Below, piece by piece: positions 1 through 6,108 of a stretch of 6,349 bases of DNA; position 1 is the first letter of the stretch; each line of letters opens with the position of its first letter. The stretch covers positions 1 to 6,349 of the forward strand of contig PIVH01000307.1 in NCBI GenBank assembly GCA_003354225.1, read 5' to 3'. Position numbers and translations under genes: made by a program. The notes beneath the pieces were generated by a model. That model was not told the origin of the DNA, ran no database searches, and was given only the letters and a program-made list of their open reading frames with translations. This DNA comes from Globobulimina sp. (lineage: Eukaryota; Foraminifera; Rotaliida).

Positions 1-2636
1 GCACGGTTAATTTGTTCATTAATTATTTCATTATCAAATGGACATTGTTTATTAATCACAGCAGATGTAACATATTGAATGAATCTAGTTAGTGTGGGAC
101 AATCTATATGTTGCCAATGTTTAACATATTGTTTCAGCAGATTTTGCTGCATAACATTGAGAGTAATCAATAGTAAAATAAAAATAAATGTAGTATTTTC
201 AAAGCGATGTGTATGTTTAATATTTTTTTGTTTGATAAATTGCATTCCTGTCGGTCTGTTACCGATTAATCTATGTGATGATAATATATGTGTTGGAGTG
301 GTGATAGATTTATTGCCAGCATTAATATTGAATTTATTGAAAAACTGTTTTCTCGAATTTGTTATCGGACATACGTTTTCGTAATGTGAATAGGCTGCAT
401 TTCTGGCAATAACAATAGGTTCAGCATTGAACTGGGATGAATTTGCTGCTTTTGGACCCACCACTAAAGTCGGAGGAGATTGTACATAACTGTTGATAAT
501 AAGAATTGGGCGATCAAATAAGTCTGAAATAATATATGGTAACAAATCAAATAATTTGCTGTTCCAGTATCCAGAATGTCTATATTTGAAATTAGTATAA
601 TCAGAAGTATAATGACGAAGCGAGCCACCTTTAAAATCACCAATATACATAGCAATATATTGTTTTGCTGCTGGATTTGTTGGGTCAATCAAAATGTGTA
701 ATTGTTGGCGCACAATACTTCCATCTCGAGCTAATAATTGTGAATGTGCACGCGATGCAGATATTAGTAAGGAATCACCATTTTTATCAACACGATCATT
801 GGATATTTTCATCCCAATGGAGAGGAGACTATCATTCAAATATGCAGTGTGCGAATCAGTTTCATATTTGGATATTTCAATACGAGGAAAGAATACAGGA
901 CTCGCGAAACTAATATGGGAATGAATTCTTTTCTGTTTTAATATACAATTTGTAAAATAAATATTTTTAGAAGCTTGAATGAGTGGATCTGCATATGTTC
1001 TCAAATTGGATTGGATAAAATTGGTATTGAGTTTTGGTGTTTTTAATGAAAACTGTAAATAAGAAATATCCCAGATCGATGGAATAGGCCTCAAAAGAGT
1101 TGGATTAATTTTATGTGTTTTCATCAAATTTTTAAATTGATTGTATGTTGGAATATGTTTCTTATTCGCACCGTAATTTAATATCCATGGAATGAATAAA
1201 GCTTTAGCGAGAATCGGAGATATATCACTGATATGTGAAAATGTATATTTTATATGCTTATGACATCCTTCGTTGCCGCTGGTTGTTTCATACGGAGGTA
1301 TATTGGATAAACAACCATTTTCAATATGCTTTTTAATCAAATTTTTAATCTCGGTATCAAAAGTAGTTTGTTTTCCAGAATCCGCACTAAGTAACACTGG
1401 GCCCTCTCGAATTAAAAACCCTTTCTCAGCATGTTTTTTCGTCGACCATGTTTTGCGCCAAGTGATTAAATTTGATTTGATTGTTCCAGGATCTGCAGTA
1501 TTATGTTCATGACGAGCACCATTGTAATAAAATATATTACTGAGATCGTTTACAGCTGGTGAATAATACGGATGATTTTTGCGTAAACAAGATGCTATTC
1601 GCTTTATGGCATGCCAAAGATCTAACTTTATCAAAGCAAATGGATGAACAGAGGACCAAAATACTTTGTCTGTGCAGCATCTATCTGATATAACCATTTT
1701 AACTGATTTTATTGATTCGATCGCTTCATGCATATCACGAACATTTTCCATATGGGTGGTATTGCAAAATCTGAATAATAATGGTGTCTTACTATTCATT
1801 ATCATATAACAGCCGGAAGCAATATTAACTTGTTTGCCATCGATGCTAAGTTTTATTTTGGATGCAATTTTGAACGTGTGATCGACCGTTAGTATTTCGC
1901 AATGATCCATAGTATTAAAGCAATAGTTCCAATATGGCGTTTGATTTGTAAATTCATCCGTATACAAATTGGTAAAATAATTGTTGTGAGATTGATATTG
2001 TGGAATAAATGGTGGAAATAGTTTTATTTGATTTACCGGTGTATTATGAAACATTTGCCAATCAATATACAATGTTTCCTGCATATAATATTGTTCTTTA
2101 TGTGATTTAATAAGCATATCTGATAAAGTATTAATACCCACTCCGCGAATAACTGAATTTTGTATCTTAGATAAAATATCGGTATGTATACTATTGCGTC
2201 CTGTTAAAATAAATGGAAACTTATTTCTGATTAATGATGGTAACGAATTCATGTATTGGACACTTGTGGATGTAACCGCTGCATGTCGTGAAGGGCAAGC
2301 ATATGAAGCGCTAATCAATAGCAGATTGCCATGTTCATCTATAACGGAACGAGGAGCATTTGTTTTGTATGTTGAAAAGGATTTGGTTGTGAATGTTTGA
2401 GAACATTGATTGCATGTTGGATATGATTGAGAATATTGTTTAATGGGATCCCAAATAAATAAATGAGGTAATGTAAATTGTCTAAAATCTGGAGATGTAA
2501 TAACTTGTGGACCAAATATTTGTTCTAATTGTCCGATATCCGGTGTAATAATGGCAGCTTTATATGGATTTGCTTTATGTAAACATATAACGTGGCTGAT
2601 CCATAAATCATCGTATTTGTTTGTGTTAGCGTGCAT
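1..2636 (-). CDS. Transposase-like protein: Cys module, RNase H/DDE-like core and OTU-like domain (3' end off window)
   Basis: The reverse strand is open for 878 codons from the ATG at 2636-2634 to the left edge, which is far from chance in such AT-rich DNA. The frame stays open upstream to a TAA at 2804-2802, but 2634 is the only upstream ATG, so it is the chosen start. Residues 65-190 have a C75-x2-C78 pair, then C114-x3-H118, resembling the DUF6729 region of eukaryotic transposon-like proteins as I recall it. Residues 240-465 carry D252 in VDHTFK, D318 in SDRCC, D339 in LDLWHAIKR and E456 in GNEGCHKH, a plausible RNase H-fold DDE set. Residues 615-757 look like an OTU cysteine-protease fold, with GDSLL at 620, GYW and DLLP near 689-700, and SHYENV at 750-755. 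The stop codon lies outside the window. I infer a DNA-transposon protein; an immobile, domesticated copy is possible. Family names come from pattern memory, not a search. Confidence 0.8.
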   Translation of the reverse strand, partial: MHANTNKYDDLWISHVICLHKANPYKAAIITPDIGQLEQIFGPQVITSPDFRQFTLPHLFIWDPIKQYSQSYPTCNQCSQTFTTKSFSTYKTNAPRSVIDEHGNLLLISASYACPSRHAAVTSTSVQYMNSLPSLIRNKFPFILTGRNSIHTDILSKIQNSVIRGVGINTLSDMLIKSHKEQYYMQETLYIDWQMFHNTPVNQIKLFPPFIPQYQSHNNYFTNLYTDEFTNQTPYWNYCFNTMDHCEILTVDHTFKIASKIKLSIDGKQVNIASGCYMIMNSKTPLLFRFCNTTHMENVRDMHEAIESIKSVKMVISDRCCTDKVFWSSVHPFALIKLDLWHAIKRIASCLRKNHPYYSPAVNDLSNIFYYNGARHEHNTADPGTIKSNLITWRKTWSTKKHAEKGFLIREGPVLLSADSGKQTTFDTEIKNLIKKHIENGCLSNIPPYETTSGNEGCHKHIKYTFSHISDISPILAKALFIPWILNYGANKKHIPTYNQFKNLMKTHKINPTLLRPIPSIWDISYLQFSLKTPKLNTNFIQSNLRTYADPLIQASKNIYFTNCILKQKRIHSHISFASPVFFPRIEISKYETDSHTAYLNDSLLSIGMKISNDRVDKNGDSLLISASRAHSQLLARDGSIVRQQLHILIDPTNPAAKQYIAMYIGDFKGGSLRHYTSDYTNFKYRHSGYWNSKLFDLLPYIISDLFDRPILIINSYVQSPPTLVVGPKAANSSQFNAEPIVIARNAAYSHYENVCPITNSRKQFFNKFNINAGNKSITTPTHILSSHRLIGNRPTGMQFIKQKNIKHTHRFENTTFIFILLLITLNVMQQNLLKQYVKHWQHIDCPTLTRFIQYVTSAVINKQCPFDNEIINEQINR
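366..794 (-). other. OTU-like protease domain, possibly with Ser in place of the nucleophile Cys
   Basis: Residues about 615-757. OTU proteases normally show DGNC-LF near the start and a His followed by Tyr or an aromatic residue near the end. Here NGDSLL lies at 619-624 and SHYENV at 750-755, with the catalytic-type His at 751. Between them are GGSL, GYWN and DLLP followed by a PILII strand (about 708-712), which follow the order of OTU secondary structure. S622 aligns with the nucleophile, so the domain may be inactive or modified. The assignment rests on motif order only. Confidence 0.45.
1242..1919 (-). other. RNase H/DDE-like catalytic core of the transposase-like protein
   Basis: Residues about 240-465. 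Candidate metal ligands are D252 (ILTVDHTFKIAS), D318 (MVISDRCC) and E456 (SGNEGCHKHIK). The LDLWHAIKR helix at 338-346 resembles the 'LDLFHAVQR' signature I recall from eukaryotic DUF6729-linked transposon proteins. First D to second D is 66 residues and second D to E is 138, which is compatible with an RNase H fold carrying an insertion. Which of D318 and D339 is catalytic cannot be decided from sequence alone. Confidence 0.55.
2069..2444 (-). other. N-terminal Cys/His module of the transposase-like protein
   Basis: Residues about 65-190. The order is LPHLFIWDP, then C75NQC78, then VIDEHGNLLLISASYAC ending at C114, then H118, then a helical stretch containing FPFILTGRNS. This matches the layout I recall for DUF6729: aromatic-rich entry, CxxC, a 'D..G..YLIS..Y.C' strand pair and 'FP..LT.R'. 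A zinc site made of C75, C78, C114 and H118 is inferred. The usual second CxxC would be degenerate here, with C-x3-H in its place. Confidence 0.5.
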
Positions 2637-2660
2637 CCAACAAAATGCCAACAAAATCCC

Positions 2661-2760
2661 AATATTTGTGAATATAATATTGATGTAACTGATTATGACA
2701 ATATTTGTGATTATGACAATATAATATTGATGTAACTGATTATGATAATATTGATGTAAC
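2661..2760. repeat. AT-rich direct repeats upstream of the transposase-like gene
   Basis: A 28-bp block at 2671-2698 recurs exactly at 2718-2745, a 47-bp period, and a shortened third copy (taatattgatgtaac) ends at 2760. A shorter block, aatatttgtga, occurs at 2661-2671 and 2700-2710. The stretch lies immediately 5' of the minus-strand ATG, so it would fall in the promoter or leader of that gene. No coding potential is seen on the plus strand. Confidence 0.8.
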
Positions 2761-2799
2761 AATTTATGCCAACAATTGATGTAGCAATTATTATGTAAG

Positions 2800-2853
2800 A
2801 ATTATGTTGGAATTATGCAGAAATTATGTTGGAATTATGCAGAAATTATGTTA
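2800..2853. repeat. 22-bp tandem repeat, about 2.4 copies
   Basis: The unit aattatgttggaattatgcaga is present at 2800-2821 and 2822-2843, followed by a partial copy (aattatgtt) to about 2852. Each unit is itself built from two related halves around 'aattatg', suggesting stepwise duplication. It is followed by a run of T at about 2870-2880. Confidence 0.8.
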
Positions 2854-2888
2854 TCTCATTATAACTTGTCTTTTTTTTTTGTGTTGTA

Positions 2889-3087
2889 ACTTGACTACTA
2901 ACTTGACTAATTCACATATAGCATATATATAATTTACATTTATTAAGTCAAACTTTTAGTAGTCAAGTAGTCAAGTAGTCAAGTTTGATCGTGACTTGAA
3001 TATTAACTTTTAGTAGTCAAGTAGTCAAGTAGTCAAGTAGTCAACTTATTATTAACAATCATGAGTAGTCAAGTAGTCAAGTAGTCA
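2889..3087. repeat. Clustered 8-bp repeat (agtagtca) with inverted arm
   Basis: The 8-bp unit agtagtca forms three clusters: 2958-2984 (3 units plus agt), 3012-3043 (4 units) and 3064-3087 (3 units). The first two share the lead-in acttttagtagtcaag (2952 and 3006), so a larger block was duplicated. Facing them, acttgactactaa at 2889-2901 is an exact 13-bp inverted match to 2956-2968, and a second inverted fragment, acttgacta, lies at 2901-2909. Lying between the transposase-like gene's 5' end and foreign-looking coding sequence, it could be a subterminal repeat region of a transposon. A plain minisatellite is the alternative. Confidence 0.85.
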
Positions 3088-3091
3088 TCTG

Positions 3092-3112
3092 TTATTATAT
3101 GGAACACCTAAG
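3092..3112 (+). other. Candidate 3' splice site before the BCCT exon
   Basis: The sequence aacacctaag ends in AG at 3111-3112, directly before TAT TTT GTG, where BCCT similarity (YFVTSSDS) begins. The in-frame stop TAG at 3074-3076 bars the exon from extending further left, and no in-frame ATG lies between. The pyrimidine tract is weak, so this could instead be the point where the gene was broken. Confidence 0.4.
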
Positions 3113-3886
3113 TATTTTGTGACCAGTTCAGATTCGGCCTCGTATGTTATTGATCTGATCACCACGAATGGCGAGGAGAATGGACCGAAGTTGCAACGGA
3201 CCTTTTGGGCGTTGACGGAGGGTGCCACTGCTTGCGTTGTCTTAGTGGCGGGCGGTTCCGATGCATTGTATGCGTTGCAAACGGTGTCGATTGTGAGCGC
3301 ATTGCCATTTTGTTTTGTTTTATTGTTGATGATACATTCATTGCTTACCGTGTTTCGACAGGATGTCGCAAATATGCATCGGGCACAATTGCAACCGGGA
3401 ATGGCTGCGAAAACAATAATTTCTGAAGACGTTGAAGAGAAAGAGAAGGCATATCAGGAAAGTGAGGGTGAGGGTGATGAGGATTATTTTGGTGAAGAAT
3501 GGCATGTTGATTTCTTGGATGCGGCTTTTAATTCTTTTGAAATGTGTCTATGTTCGTTTGTGTTTCCATGTTACTTACAATATAAAAATGGTGCAAAAAT
3601 TAAATTACATAATAATTGCCGGTTTGGGTGGAAAATTATTTATTTTGTACCGCCAGTGGCATTTGTTGTACTTTTATTTTGTGGCATTATTGATATGGGA
3701 TTTTTTTATATCGCGTGGACAATTTACGTATTTATTGCATTTTTTGGTGTTTATCAAAGATTGAAAATAAGGGCATATTACAAAATCAGAGGGAATGCGT
3801 GTTGTGATGTATTTGCACATTTATGTTGCTATTTTTTTGCTGTGTCACAAGAGTCTATGCAGTGTGATTATGAAGTGTTGATTTGA
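3113..3886 (+). CDS. C-terminal part of a BCCT-family transporter fused to a PLAC8 domain
   Basis: Translation opens with YFVTSSDSASYVID, the conserved end-region signature of betaine/choline/carnitine transporters, then RTFWALTEGA and a helix-rich segment ending near LLTVF. In residues counted from the GTG at 3119 (V1), these are the last two membrane helices of about twelve (about 30-46 and 55-79). An acidic linker follows at 103-127 (EDVEEKEK...GEGDED). Residues 129-250 fit the Cys-rich PLAC8 family: WHVDFLDAAF, CLCSFVFPCYLQYKNG, two hydrophobic segments (172-189 and 193-212), then IRAYYKIRGNACCD and HLCCYFFAVSQES. The stop is TGA at 3884. There is no credible start: the N-terminal ten helices are missing from the window. 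I infer a last exon, or a truncated remnant, of a plasma-membrane osmolyte transporter. The BCCT part is clear, the PLAC8 part good, and intactness is unknown. Confidence 0.75.
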   Translation, partial: YFVTSSDSASYVIDLITTNGEENGPKLQRTFWALTEGATACVVLVAGGSDALYALQTVSIVSALPFCFVLLLMIHSLLTVFRQDVANMHRAQLQPGMAAKTIISEDVEEKEKAYQESEGEGDEDYFGEEWHVDFLDAAFNSFEMCLCSFVFPCYLQYKNGAKIKLHNNCRFGWKIIYFVPPVAFVVLLFCGIIDMGFFYIAWTIYVFIAFFGVYQRLKIRAYYKIRGNACCDVFAHLCCYFFAVSQESMQCDYEVLI

Positions 3887-3957
3887 TTTGATTAATTATT
3901 CTGTTCACAGCATAAATCCGAGAAACTGCGCTTGAGTACACATTAAAGCTCAGCACC
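3887..3957 (+). promoter_or_regulatory. 71-bp spacer between two same-strand genes
   Basis: This spacer must hold the 3' end of the BCCT-PLAC8 gene and the 5' leader of the kinesin gene. Two sites stand out: ATTAAA at 3942-3947, a possible polyadenylation signal, and the pyrimidine-rich attattctgttcacag ending in AG at 3909-3910, which resembles a 3' splice acceptor. The kinesin ATG has the context caccATGt. Confidence 0.35.
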
Positions 3958-5343
3958 ATGTCACGCTCAACCAGCCCAAGCGACGAAGACGAAAAACAAC
4001 ACGATCCTGATCCAAACTACGTGGACTGGAAAAATATGCAAAACATCCATGTTGTTTGTCGTTTCCGTCCCATTAATCACCGTGAACGTAGAGAAGAAAA
4101 ACACGCCAAATTAAGCGACATCCCGCCAACAACCACAAACCACGGCCAATGTGTCAACATCCATCGCCATCGCCACAGCCACGACTCTATCAAACATGGC
4201 AGCTCTCCGTTACGATTCCATCTCGATCGAGTATTACCTTCCACCACCTCTCAAAAAGCAATGTATAAAATAGCAGCCAAACCAATGGTGGACGCCTGTC
4301 TCGCTGGTTACAATGCCACCATACTCGCGTATGGCCAGACTGGCTCCGGCAAAACTTACACAATGTTCGGCCCTAAAAAGCCGAAATCTGACCAAATCGG
4401 CTGCGTCCAACGCAGCTTATCGTACCTATTCGCACAGTTAAACCGCAGAAAGAAGAAGAAACGCGTTACGAAATGGAAAGTACTTCTCCATTTTGTGCAG
4501 TTATACCGAGAGCAATGGATGGATTTATTGGAGCCGGCGCACGCCGACAAGAAGCACATTCGCTTCGACCCCGTCACCAATTCTCCATACGTACCCAATT
4601 TGAAATCCGTGGACGTGCGTGGCATGGATGAAGTGAATGCGTTCTTAGCCGTGGCGCAGCAAAACCGCGTGACTGAGAAGACTGCGATCAACGCAGCGTC
4701 GTCGCGCTCGCATATGATACTGACCTTGCAAATGGAGCAGACGCTCTGCGATGGCACGCTCAAGAAATCCAAGTTGCACTTCGCAGACTTGGCGGACAGC
4801 GAATCGTATGACTCCAACGACGCCAATCAGAAGAAAATGGCGGAAATGGCCAACATCAACTTGTCATTGACCAACTTGACGACGTGCATAAACTATCTGA
4901 GTAAAGGCCGCAAAGCCTCCCATCGTTCGGCGCAATTAACCTTTTACTTAATGGACGGTTTGGGCGGTAACAGCAAGACTACCTTGGCAGTGTTGGCCTC
5001 GCCGCATATATGTAATCGCAACGAGACCATTCGAGCGTTGCGCTTCGCAAAGACTGCCAAAGCGGTGAGGAATAAGGCCAAAGTGAACAAGGCGATGAGC
5101 AGAGCCAAGTTGGTGGCGTTGGTCAAGAAGTTGCAGCGAGAAAACAAGCAATTAAAGGCGAGGCTGGCGCTGTTCGACGAGCACTGCGCTGTGGACACGG
5201 ACAAAAAGAGCAGTTTGCGGACACGCGGCCGTTCGAAGAGTATGCAGTCGTTGACACGTACAGCGACAACGCCGCGATTAATAGTGGAAAAGTACAGATC
5301 GGTTGATTTGCAAACAAGCGTTGCTGACCATATTCATTTGTAG
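3958..5343 (+). CDS. Kinesin-like motor protein with altered switch II
   Basis: A complete 461-residue protein in one exon. The N-terminal motor spans about 29-378: IHVVCRFRPINHRE at about 30, AYGQTGSGKTYTMFG at 124-138 (P-loop G126-T133), VQLYREQWMDLLEP near 180-195, switch I NAASSRSH at 245-252, switch II DLADSE at 277-282, INLSLTNL at 300-307, GGNSKTT at 336-342, and a RFAKTAKAVRNKAKVN neck-like end at 362-377. The last block most resembles kinesin-1. A short coiled coil (about 384-408, Leu at 385, 388, 392, 399, 403) and a basic Ser/Thr/Arg-rich tail follow. Kinesins use ATP hydrolysis to move on microtubules. Here the switch II Gly of DLAGSE is Asp280, Lys of INKSL is Leu302, and YRDSKLT reads HRSAQLT, so motility may be weakened or lost. 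The protein is short for a transporting kinesin. Start chosen: first ATG, after a stop-rich spacer. Confidence 0.93.
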   Translation: MSRSTSPSDEDEKQHDPDPNYVDWKNMQNIHVVCRFRPINHRERREEKHAKLSDIPPTTTNHGQCVNIHRHRHSHDSIKHGSSPLRFHLDRVLPSTTSQKAMYKIAAKPMVDACLAGYNATILAYGQTGSGKTYTMFGPKKPKSDQIGCVQRSLSYLFAQLNRRKKKKRVTKWKVLLHFVQLYREQWMDLLEPAHADKKHIRFDPVTNSPYVPNLKSVDVRGMDEVNAFLAVAQQNRVTEKTAINAASSRSHMILTLQMEQTLCDGTLKKSKLHFADLADSESYDSNDANQKKMAEMANINLSLTNLTTCINYLSKGRKASHRSAQLTFYLMDGLGGNSKTTLAVLASPHICNRNETIRALRFAKTAKAVRNKAKVNKAMSRAKLVALVKKLQRENKQLKARLALFDEHCAVDTDKKSSLRTRGRSKSMQSLTRTATTPRLIVEKYRSVDLQTSVADHIHL

Positions 5344-6108
5344 AGCGACGCTCAGTCCATTCCGTTGTCGATGAGTGCGCGTATAAAGCCCCAGGCATAT
5401 ATGGCATTGTTGCATATGTTGTCTCGACTTTGACTTTCTATTCTGAGTAAATTAACATTATTATAATTATTTTACGCACTTATACTTATATATATTTTAT
5501 AGGTATTTCTATTATGTGTATTTTGTTGAGATTGTTGTATTGTGTTTTGTATTATATTAATTATTGCTATTAAAGAGTTTTTACGCTGACTGAATAATCA
5601 AATTCGAAACAATATTATTCCAATAATACTCATAAATAAATTCTAAGCCAGAAAAAGAAAGGATATACATTTCAAATTATAAAAATGCCAACGTCGAGCG
5701 AAGCGAGGTGTTGTCCGAGCGCAGCGAGGTGAGTCGGGATTAGTTTTTTCAAACTTTCTAAACAAGAATAAAATACCACAGACATCAATAACTTTATAAA
5801 GTTCAAACACACAAATTCGCAAAAAAATAATTGTAACAAACACAGTTCACACAGATATTGATTGTTGATATTTATAATATATGTTTTATTTTTCATTGAT
5901 TGTTGAGCTTTCTTTTTTTGAGTATTTTTCTCTTTGTAATTTGAAGCAATATATGAATATTTCTCGATTAGTTTTATTCAATTTCAATTCATGATTATAA
6001 ATATTGATATCGATTCCATTTTTAATTAAATATTATTGCTGAATTTGTAATTTTGAATCATGTCTGAGCAGGAAAGAGTTGATCAACAAATACTTGGAAT
6101 AGCAATGA
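5344..6108. other. AT-rich non-coding stretch after the kinesin gene
   Basis: The first 100 bp keep the more GC-rich composition of the kinesin gene and are probably its 3' UTR; after about 5440 the DNA becomes strongly AT-rich. A possible polyadenylation signal AATAAA lies at 5635-5640. A 12-bp direct repeat, attgattgttga, occurs at 5857 and 5895, and a T-rich tract runs around 5907-5938. I see no convincing gene on either strand: open frames are short and their translations are dominated by AT-codon residues. Confidence 0.6.
5695..5731. repeat. GC-rich doublet repeat in AT-rich DNA
   Basis: The unit cgagcgaagcgaggtg (5695-5710) is repeated with one change (a to c) as cgagcgcagcgaggtg at 5716-5731, a 21-bp period. 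The core gagcgaagcgag of the first copy is an exact mirror repeat. The block is an island of high GC in flanks that are about three-quarters A+T, so it may be a small dispersed repeat or a protein-binding site. Its function is not recognisable. Confidence 0.65.

Noticed and set aside
79-924. Several plus-strand ORFs of 75-100 codons at the left side
   Set aside because: They lie antisense to the long minus-strand frame, have AT-driven low-complexity translations and no recognisable motif; they are shadows of that gene.
1273-2400. Plus-strand ORFs of 79 and 68 codons
   Set aside because: Both are antisense to the continuous transposase-like frame, which has motif support; these have none.
2958-3087. 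CRISPR-like array
   Set aside because: The repeats are 8-bp tandem units with no spacers of uniform length, in a eukaryotic context.
3159-3764. ORFs in other frames across the BCCT-PLAC8 region
   Set aside because: The +3113 frame carries both family signatures; the others are overlapping shadows.
4356-5407. Minus-strand ORFs of up to 156 codons inside the kinesin gene
   Set aside because: They are antisense shadows of a long GC-richer coding gene and show no motif of their own.
5643-5896. Minus-strand ORFs of 66 and 74 codons after the kinesin
   Set aside because: The translations are hydrophobic and AT-driven, they overlap each other in two frames, and part of their length is the GC-rich doublet repeat.
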